The translations under genes and the position numbers were made by a program. Shown one piece after another: positions 59,201-64,000 of a stretch of DNA of 64,000 nt (its first letter is position 1; every line of letters begins with the position of its first letter). Source of the DNA: Methylococcus sp. EFPC2 (GTDB lineage: Bacteria > Pseudomonadota > Gammaproteobacteria > Methylococcales > Methylococcaceae). The stretch spans positions 2,480,001 to 2,544,000 of the forward strand of contig NZ_CP070491.1 in assembly GCF_016925495.1 (NCBI RefSeq), written 5' to 3'. Below the pieces are notes generated by a model. The model was given only the letters and a program-made list of their open reading frames with translations. It had not been told where the DNA came from and made no database searches.

Positions 59201-60049
59201 GTCTCGCGGGGAAGGTGTGGGAGCGTCCGCAAGGTCGGTATAAATCGCAACGGAAGGATCGACGGGATTGTCGCCTACTGTTGCGTCAAAGAGAGCTTGT
59301 ACAAGGCGAGTCTTACCGACGCCGGACAAGCCGATCAGCCGAACCGTCCCAGTCGGACGTGACAAGGCGTCGCGTAGGCGAGAGAGTCCCTGCTCGATAG
59401 TCAAAGACCCATCTTTGCTAGTCCGACCATCGTAGATGCGGCATTTTCCATCGCGTAGATACTCGCTACCTGGCGACTCCCTGGGTGCCGACCAATTTCC
59501 GTATGCCTGCCATCCCTTCAGCGGCTTACCCAGGCGTTCTCGTACCCAGAATGCGACGCCGGGATATAGGCTGACCCAGGATGCAATGCGGTCCCGGTCA
59601 TAAAAGTCCAAAACCAGGTTATCTGAGTTCGGTACGTCACGAACAGCCTTGCGCATTGCAGCTTGCCTGTTCCGGAGTGCGCGATCAGCGGTCGAGCCCT
59701 TGGAGCTAACGATGATATAGGCGCCACCATCACGTGCCAGTTCTTGTATGACCGGACGGACATGTCCTTTTGGACACATCTCTTTCGATATTTCTGCCGA
59801 TCCCATATCAGGCACTTTCACCTGAAAACCGGTGCCTGGACGGGGAATGAAATCCGTAGGCTTAACGCCGGATTCAAGCACTACCCGCACATCTATTCCA
59901 CCATCCGGCGCATTCTGATCGCCACCCGCTGTTACGCCCGCGATGGGAAGACCATATTCTCGAAGCTCTGCCGTGCACAATCGAGCAACCAGCGTTCGAA
60001 GGTCTGTATCGTCGAGTTCAGCAATGTCCTTGCCGGTGATATCAAGCAT
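56255..60049 (-). CDS. Nuclease-STAND NTPase (candidate anti-phage protein)
   Basis: A 1264-residue protein with no single known name. An N-terminal PD-(D/E)xK-like nuclease region (about 1-150) has Glu28, the DGGID motif (49-53) and Gln76-x-Lys78 in FQVKV. A central P-loop NTPase follows, with Walker A GLSGVGKT (240-247), a Walker B-like TVVIVD (295-300), and winged-helix/NB-ARC-like sequence to about 480. The long C-terminal half is helical and repeat-like, without catalytic motifs. This is the layout of STAND/Avs-type defence sensors with a nuclease effector. ATG 60049 is chosen (LDITGKDIAELDD follows); a GTG at 60106 would add 19 residues. Two toxin-antitoxin pairs lie directly upstream. 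Confidence 0.72.
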   Translation of the reverse strand: MLDITGKDIAELDDTDLRTLVARLCTAELREYGLPIAGVTAGGDQNAPDGGIDVRVVLESGVKPTDFIPRPGTGFQVKVPDMGSAEISKEMCPKGHVRPVIQELARDGGAYIIVSSKGSTADRALRNRQAAMRKAVRDVPNSDNLVLDFYDRDRIASWVSLYPGVAFWVRERLGKPLKGWQAYGNWSAPRESPGSEYLRDGKCRIYDGRTSKDGSLTIEQGLSRLRDALSRPTGTVRLIGLSGVGKTRLVQALFDATVGDNPVDPSVAIYTDLADAPTPSPRDLIQQLVQSRLRTVVIVDNCLPTTHRALASACSVTESRVSLLTVEYDVGEDDPEDTDVFRLEAASDGLIEQLVAQRAPQVSQVDRKRIADFSGGNAKVALALGRTVRRGDSIASFTDEELFKRLFHQRHSEDRSLLRAAEACSLVYSFDGETSTGVDAELPILADLAGLSLDELYRHIAELKARDLLQQRSKWRAVLPHALANKLASHALDRLMPERICDVLISKAPDRLKQSFSRRLGYLHDNQTAQKIVGSWLSDGGFLSDINTLGPTQLAMFHNVAPVAPEKTIDALERALNGHSAKLLDDLKNLDRYPIAVLLRSLAYEPQFFERACELLARFVIAGPPNNNYNSTKGLFQELFHLYLSGTHAPVTLRLQVVEKLLNSEAVDNQNCGLMALGEMLKTEGFSSFHGFDFGARSRDYGWHPQTFEEIWDWYRSVLRFVLDIVVSNISLIGPISSIIARKFQSLWLTANTADELQEFVDVMAVRGFWLEGWISVRNTLRFDSNEMPEEVFKRLLAIEETLRPTGLLYEARAYVFSGAWGELDVADGEEEAEDEPDKAYQKVEERTRSIGRRVATRHDILDALLPDLFTCHKVDRRWAFGMGLAEGADDIDEMWQTLVKNLMSISLGERNIQVLLGFLSGAVNLAPARVAEWLDATVTDPALGPLFPILQCAVPIDEAGINRLLVSAQLGLASASGFIFLADGRVSDPIAAYDLRRLLMAISASPGGLEVALDILFRKLHTPSEPGITADPELIECGRHLLLRRDYSELTDMDDYKLAGIANSCLEGVDAKECATTICKTMVQVFSSHVISFYNYVDLLKILFRAQPNIAMTIFVGDQSICWRLGDIGAARGYILDEVPEDILFSWANVAPSERYPALASAIRLFTGGDSNREASLAPQAIALLDLAPDKAAILSGYEERLYPSNWSGSLADIFEARRSALQPLATHQDPVVVNWVKECDRKLKRWADDDRLRDRAIDERFE

Positions 60050-60166
60050 GATGGTGAGAGTCAGTGGATGGAAATCGGCCCGACTATCGTTACTGCCAAT
60101 AACCACCTCAGGCCGGCAGAACCTACCGTGAGTGAGTAAATACAGCGCCCTTGTACGTTGAATATT

Positions 60167-60451
60167 TCATAATGACTCCGGCCACTGCCGAGAGGCATGG
60201 AATACCCGCAATACTTCCACACTGCCGTTCCGAATCCGATAAGGAATAACGTAGGGATAATGGGCCATCACGAGCTCGCGGGTTCCCGGTACTCGGCCGG
60301 GTCTTCCCAGGTCGGGATTATCGGCCAGCAAGCCGGTCAACCGGAACGCTTCGGCCACCATGGCTTGCGCCGCCATGCGGTTATTTTGTGCGATGTACTC
60401 CGCCGCGGAATCCAGGTTAAAAAGCGCTTTGCGCAGCCATTTAACCCGCAT
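60167..60451 (-). CDS. ParE/RelE-type toxin
   Basis: A 94-residue type II toxin, second gene of its operon. The family pattern is clear: VKWLRKALFNLDSAAEYIAQNN helices, then NPDLGRPGRVPGTRELVM and the C-terminal strand VEVLRVFHASRQWP. ParE members poison gyrase and RelE members cut ribosome-bound mRNA; sequence alone favours the ParE-like branch weakly. I start at ATG 60451, overlapping the antitoxin by 11 bases; the longer frame has an unrelated basic tail. Confidence 0.88.
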   Translation of the reverse strand: MRVKWLRKALFNLDSAAEYIAQNNRMAAQAMVAEAFRLTGLLADNPDLGRPGRVPGTRELVMAHYPYVIPYRIRNGSVEVLRVFHASRQWPESL

Positions 60452-60680
60452 CTCTCTGCCATTTGTCGCGGACTCCCTGCACCTCTTCTTCTTCCGCAAA
60501 ATCACCCTGGTCGGCTTCGGCAATCGCTCGTCGAATTTCGGCTACTTGCCACTCCTCCGTTTTTAGATAAGCGCGGATCGCTTCGACAGCGAGGAAGGAT
60601 TTAGTGCGTCCGGTCGCCTGAGCCAAGACTTCCAATTGTCGCTTGATGTCTTCGCTGATTCTGAGCGTTAAGGAACTCAT
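60441..60680 (-). CDS. Ribbon-helix-helix antitoxin (CopG/ParD-like)
   Basis: A 79-residue antitoxin. The N-terminal strand and helices SLTLRISEDIKRQLEVLAQATGRTKSFLA form a ribbon-helix-helix DNA-binding fold. The acidic C-terminal tail (DFAEEEEVQG) should wrap the toxin. It overlaps the toxin gene, so translation is coupled. An inverted repeat about 40 bases upstream is the likely autorepression operator. Confidence 0.88.
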   Translation of the reverse strand: MSSLTLRISEDIKRQLEVLAQATGRTKSFLAVEAIRAYLKTEEWQVAEIRRAIAEADQGDFAEEEEVQGVRDKWQRDAG

Positions 60681-60717
60681 GGTGGGTTACCTCGATACCG
60701 TGTTTTGCAGTGCAAGG

Positions 60718-60742
60718 CAGTGTAACACGCTGTCTCACACTG
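60718..60742 (-). promoter_or_regulatory. Possible operator of the ParDE-like pair
   Basis: CAGTGT and ACACTG form a perfect 6-base inverted repeat with a 13-base spacer, upstream of the antitoxin start. The placement fits autorepression by the ribbon-helix-helix antitoxin. Confidence 0.4.
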
Positions 60743-60789
60743 ACTTGGGGGCTGCGGGATGCGATGCGTTCAAGTGCCGCGATCGGCCC

Positions 60790-61545
60790 CTAGCCAGCCG
60801 GTATCGGCAACTTGCCGTCGACCAGGAAAATGGATAGCTCGAAACCGTGGAAAGCCGCCTGTTCTGGGCTGTAGAAACTGACATGGTCGCCGATGGTTTC
60901 GGCCTGCCAGTTCTGCGTCGATTCCGGACGGCGGCTGGCCAGGGCCGACGGCGTGAACAGGGCGACATTGACCCCGCCTTCGGGATGGCGGGCGGAGGTA
61001 AATTCGAAAGCTTCCACACCGGCGGCCCGCATCTCGCTGCCCAACGCCTGGGTCGCGACATAGCTGGCGGGATGGACCAGCTCGGCTCGCCAGGCGTCGA
61101 AAGGGGGCTGGTGGAGCCTCACCCCTCGCCTGCAGGCATAACGAGCTTCGAACATGGTGTGCTGGGTGGCCAGCGGGGCTTTGGGCGCTACCTCCATGCC
61201 TTGCCAGAACACTAAGCGGTAATAAGCCGCCTCGGCGAGGACCGTATCGACCGCCAACGAGCCGTAGAACAGGCTGGGCTCGTGACGCCGGCCGAAGCGT
61301 GAGCCGTGGCGCAACGGCGGGTAGCGGAATGGCGTGGCCAAGAGGTAATGGAGAGACGCGGTACCCGCGGCCAGCGGGGGCTTGGCCGTTTCCAGCAGCT
61401 CTTCCAGCAGGGCCTGCTCTTCCAGGGTTGAAACCAGGCGATGGGTGGCGATTTGGACCTGGCTTTCCACGATGCGGAACAATGAACCTTCGAGTGGGAC
61501 ACAGGAATCGGCCCCGGCGCAGGCAGACCAGATTCCGGCGCTCAA
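60790..61545 (-). CDS. RES-domain toxin (NAD-degrading type)
   Basis: A 251-residue protein of the RES family, the toxin of MbcT/ParT-type toxin-antitoxin pairs that consumes NAD. Typical elements are LFRIVES near the start, PPLRHGSRFGRRHEPSLFYGS with the conserved Arg and Tyr, LAEAAYYR with the conserved Glu, and a C-terminal part with Ser/Thr residues near SFYSPEQAAF. It overlaps the antitoxin gene by four bases (ATGA). Confidence 0.87.
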   Translation of the reverse strand: MSAGIWSACAGADSCVPLEGSLFRIVESQVQIATHRLVSTLEEQALLEELLETAKPPLAAGTASLHYLLATPFRYPPLRHGSRFGRRHEPSLFYGSLAVDTVLAEAAYYRLVFWQGMEVAPKAPLATQHTMFEARYACRRGVRLHQPPFDAWRAELVHPASYVATQALGSEMRAAGVEAFEFTSARHPEGGVNVALFTPSALASRRPESTQNWQAETIGDHVSFYSPEQAAFHGFELSIFLVDGKLPIPAG

Positions 61546-61901
61546 ATCTTGCCCCGCATCGCATCCAGGTATTCGACCACGCCCACCAGACCCTGCACGC
61601 TGCGCACCTGCTCTGCCGGCACACCGCCGGTGTGGCGGTTGGCGGTGTGCATCCAGTGCTTCATTTGCCCGACATCGCCGCCTACCAACGCGAACAGCGA
61701 GCGGTAGGCGCGGATGAACAGCAGCGCCAACTCGCCCGACTTGGTTTGCGGGTCTATCCCGTTACGGCTGATGGAACTGCGGTTCCGGTCGATGATTTCT
61801 TCCAACGCCGCCTGGCTCAAACCCAGTTCCTTGCCCGCCCTGAGAAATGCGGTCGCCAGCACCTGCGAGGACTGGGCCTTGATCTTGAGTACCGTGTTCA
61901 T
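61542..61901 (-). CDS. MbcA/ParS/Xre-type antitoxin (DUF2384)
   Basis: A 119-residue antitoxin pairing with the RES toxin. The N-terminal half has a helix-turn-helix-like LGLSQAALEEIIDRNRSSISR segment, and the C-terminal DUF2384 part has MKHWMHTANRHTGGVPAEQVRSVQGL and ends VVEYLDAMRGKI, very typical. The gene precedes its toxin, as usual for this class. Confidence 0.9.
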   Translation of the reverse strand: MNTVLKIKAQSSQVLATAFLRAGKELGLSQAALEEIIDRNRSSISRNGIDPQTKSGELALLFIRAYRSLFALVGGDVGQMKHWMHTANRHTGGVPAEQVRSVQGLVGVVEYLDAMRGKI

Positions 61902-61934
61902 GGTCGACTCTCCGGCGTTTCACGCGCAACAGAT

Positions 61935-61965
61935 TTTGCAATTATTATAGCAACTTTATTGCAAA
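61935..61965 (-). promoter_or_regulatory. Operator/promoter of the MbcA-RES pair
   Basis: TTTGCAAT and ATTGCAAA form a perfect 8-base inverted repeat with a 15-base spacer that encloses a TATAAT (minus strand), about 35-65 bases upstream of the antitoxin. This fits autorepression by antitoxin binding across the -10 region. Confidence 0.62.
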
Positions 61966-62019
61966 TGCAGCACGGCACCGCTCGGATTCATCAGAGATGC
62001 GCCAGTTGAACTGGAGCCC

Positions 62020-62655
62020 TCACCGCTTGCGCCGCTTCTCCAGGCTGTGCCGCCAAGACTGGGACAAGGCCGGAATGCTCAACGCTTGCTCGATGATTTC
62101 TTGCTGGCGGGGATGCTGACCCAAGGCCAGCATGGCGTCGCGGATGCTCAGACCCACGGGGTCGACACCGACGCGCTCGATGGGATCGCCCACACCCACT
62201 TGGCCTTCCCGGAGTATGCGCAGATAGAATCCGACCCGGCCGGAATGGTGAAAGCGGGCGACGAAGCCGGGATCGCTCATGACGATGCCCAGCTTGTAAC
62301 AGGGCACGCGCGGCTGGGTGACCTGGGCCTCTATCGGCCCGATGCGGAACGTGTCGCCGATGTGGACCTCGTCGTCCGTCAAGCCGCTGACCGTGAGGTT
62401 TTCCCCGAACAATCCGTTGGCCAGCGGCCGGCTCAACTCGCCTTCCCACCAGCGGTAGTTGACGGCGCTGTAGACGTAAACCGCCTTGTCCGCGCCGCCG
62501 TGGTTTTCGAGATCGACCTGCACGTCGCCGGCTATGCCCGTCGCCGTGACCATTACAGGTCCGGTCACCGGGATCTTGTAGATGCCCGTGCGGACCGGCT
62601 TACCCCGGTACTCGACGGTCTTTTCGGTCGCCAGACTGATCGCCAGTATCTGCAT
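62020..62655 (-). CDS. MOSC domain protein, YiiM-like
   Basis: A 211-residue MOSC-domain protein resembling YiiM. The N-terminus has EYRGKPVRTGIYKIPV, followed by LENHGGADKAVYVYS and the Cys-containing TQPRVPCYKLG loop likely to bind molybdopterin-sulfur. A short C-terminal helical domain (SIRDAMLALGQ) completes the YiiM architecture. These proteins detoxify N-hydroxylated bases in E. coli. It is 30 bases downstream of rnhB on the same strand. Confidence 0.9.
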   Translation of the reverse strand: MQILAISLATEKTVEYRGKPVRTGIYKIPVTGPVMVTATGIAGDVQVDLENHGGADKAVYVYSAVNYRWWEGELSRPLANGLFGENLTVSGLTDDEVHIGDTFRIGPIEAQVTQPRVPCYKLGIVMSDPGFVARFHHSGRVGFYLRILREGQVGVGDPIERVGVDPVGLSIRDAMLALGQHPRQQEIIEQALSIPALSQSWRHSLEKRRKR

Positions 62656-62685
62656 GGTGCTTGCCTGCCGTGGGTTGAGGGGAGT

Positions 62686-63267
62686 TCAGAACAGGGTTCG
62701 CTGAGCCACCGGCGCGAAGCTGAGACGATGCACCGGGCTGGGGCCCAAGGCCGTGAGCCTAGACTTGTGGGCGGGAGTCGGATAGCCCTTGTGCTCGGCA
62801 AAACCGTAACCGGGGTAGAGCGCATCCAGTGTTTGCATCTCGGCGTCGCGGGCCACCTTGGCGAGTATGGACGCGGCGGAGATCTCGGCCACGCTGCCGT
62901 CACCGCCGACGATAGCCTCGCCCGGGCAAGGCGGGTCCGGGTAACGGTTGCCGTCGACCATGACCCAGTCGGGCTTGATCGGCAATGCCAGGTAGGCGCG
63001 GCGCATGGCCAGCATGGACGCCTGCAGGATGTTGATGCGATCGATTTCGGACGGTTCGGCACGGCCCAATGCCCAAGCCACGGATCGCTCGCGTATCAGC
63101 TCTGCGAGTGCTTCGCGCCGCTTGGCGCTGAGTTTCTTGGAGTCGTCCAGGCCGATGATCGGCTCTCCCACCGGGAGAATGACGATGGCGGCAACCACGG
63201 CACCGGCTATGCAGCCGCGACCGACCTCATCCGTTCCCGCGCACAGGCTTGCGCCGTCAGGCCTCAT
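62686..63267 (-). CDS. rnhB: Ribonuclease HII
   Basis: A 193-residue RNase HII that nicks RNA in RNA-DNA hybrids. The catalytic set begins with Asp-Glu in [14 protein letters not shown] at the N-terminus, followed by [13 protein letters not shown] and a [12 protein letters not shown] motif. The C-terminal [13 protein letters not shown] is conserved. The start is four bases after the lpxA stop, so the two are cotranscribed. lpxB, often located between them, is absent here. Confidence 0.95.
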   Translation of the reverse strand: MRPDGASLCAGTDEVGRGCIAGAVVAAIVILPVGEPIIGLDDSKKLSAKRREALAELIRERSVAWALGRAEPSEIDRINILQASMLAMRRAYLALPIKPDWVMVDGNRYPDPPCPGEAIVGGDGSVAEISAASILAKVARDAEMQTLDALYPGYGFAEHKGYPTPAHKSRLTALGPSPVHRLSFAPVAQRTLF

Positions 63268-63270
63268 CGC

Positions 63271-64000
63271 TCAGCGTATGATGCTGCGCCCGGTGGTTTT
63301 GAGAAACTCGGCCAGACAAGCTACTTCGTCCGTTTCCTGGGCCATTTCTTCCAGCGCCTTGATGGCGTCGTCCAGTTTGAGACCGGATTTGTAGATGATC
63401 TTGTAGGCCTTGCGGATCTGGCGGATGGCTTCGCTGCCGAACCCCTGCCGCTCGAGTCCCACGCTATTGATGCCGTGCGGCTCGGTGGGACGTCCACCCA
63501 CCATGACATAGGGGGGAATGTCGCGGGAGATGACGCTGCCCATGGCCGAGAAGCTGTACCGACCGATCTTGCAGAACTGGTGCACCAGGGAGAAACCGCC
63601 GAGTATGGCGTGGTCCTCTATCGCCACATGCCCGGCGAGCGAGGCGGCGTTGGCCATGATGACATGATCGCCGACCACGCAATCGTGGGCGACATGGGTG
63701 TACGCCATCAGCAGGTTGTCGTTCCCGATGCTGGTCAAGCCCCGGTCCTGAGCCGTACCGCGGTGCAGCGTGCAGTATTCGCGGATGATGTTGCGATCGC
63801 CTATTTCGAGACGGGTGACCTCACCATGGTATTTCTTGTCCTGGGGATCTTCGCCTATCGAGCAAAACTGAAAGATCCGATTTTCGTTCCCTATACGGGT
63901 CGGCCCCCGTATCACCACATGCGGCCCGATCGTCGTCCCCGATCCGATGCGCACCCCGGCGCCGATGATACTGTAAGGTCCAATACTGACGTCGACCGCC
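63271..64000 (-). CDS. lpxA: UDP-N-acetylglucosamine acyltransferase LpxA, 3' part
   Basis: The enzyme makes the first acyl transfer of lipid A synthesis. The window holds about 243 residues; the 5' end is beyond the edge, and the frame is open to base 64000. Left-handed beta-helix hexapeptide repeats are clear. The catalytic His lies in AYTHVAHDCVVGDHVIMAN, and GGFSLVHQFCKIGRYSFSAMGSVISRDIPPYVMV is typical (quoted in parts). The C-terminal helical part ends TTGRSIIR. The likely lpxA start lies outside. Confidence 0.95.
   Translation of the reverse strand, partial: AVDVSIGPYSIIGAGVRIGSGTTIGPHVVIRGPTRIGNENRIFQFCSIGEDPQDKKYHGEVTRLEIGDRNIIREYCTLHRGTAQDRGLTSIGNDNLLMAYTHVAHDCVVGDHVIMANAASLAGHVAIEDHAILGGFSLVHQFCKIGRYSFSAMGSVISRDIPPYVMVGGRPTEPHGINSVGLERQGFGSEAIRQIRKAYKIIYKSGLKLDDAIKALEEMAQETDEVACLAEFLKTTGRSIIR

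Overview
The window looks like a chromosomal segment of a gammaproteobacterium. The core gene orders point that way: alaC-hom-thrC-recJ, gshB-tonB-algH-ruvX-pyrR-pyrB-pyrX (as in Pseudomonas), smc-zipA-ligA, and lpxA-rnhB. A PEP-CTERM/PrsT system together with FeeM-type acyltransferases is common in environmental gammaproteobacteria such as Methylococcales. That narrower placement is inference; no 16S gene or other taxonomic marker is present.

Layout. (1) 1-9466: conserved GC-rich core with the 3' end of an ammonium transporter, recD, the alaC-hom-thrC-recJ operon and thiD. (2) About 9470-38780: a visibly AT-richer accessory island full of decayed insertion sequences (IS3, two IS630, IS4 and two IS5-type relics). 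It carries two N-acyl amino acid synthase-like acyltransferases and a complete Lol-like envelope transport set (DUF1302 beta-barrel, ATPase, LolA-like carrier, two FtsX/LolC-type permeases). It also carries prsT, a PEP-CTERM protein with a textbook sigma-54 promoter and a rho-independent terminator, a small membrane protein, and a six-gene minus-strand operon. That operon holds a PP-loop amidotransferase, an acyl-CoA ligase-like enzyme, a thioester-reductase-like SDR, an A-T-C NRPS, a tiny membrane protein and a GT4 glycosyltransferase. (3) 38781-55599: core again, with the pyrimidine/gshB operon, rpmB-rpmG, a cNMP-rhodanese-coiled-coil membrane protein, degQ, and smc-zipA-hyp-ligA. The first core gene, pyrX, has lost its C-terminal end at the island border. 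(4) 55800-56189: queF. (5) 56255-61901: a small defence-like cluster with a 1264-residue nuclease-STAND NTPase and two toxin-antitoxin pairs. (6) 62020-64000: MOSC protein, rnhB and the 3' part of lpxA.

How the genes may work together. The island couples enzymes that could make acylated or amino-acid-derived small molecules (two acyltransferases, and the acyl ligase/NRPS/reductase/amidotransferase/glycosyltransferase operon) with a full inner-to-outer-membrane lipid route and with PEP-CTERM surface protein genes. No exosortase lies in the window, so sorting of the PEP-CTERM protein must depend on genes elsewhere. The best candidates for undescribed biology are the Lol-like/acyltransferase module, the compact NRPS operon and the nuclease-STAND gene. 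No tRNA, rRNA or CRISPR array was seen.
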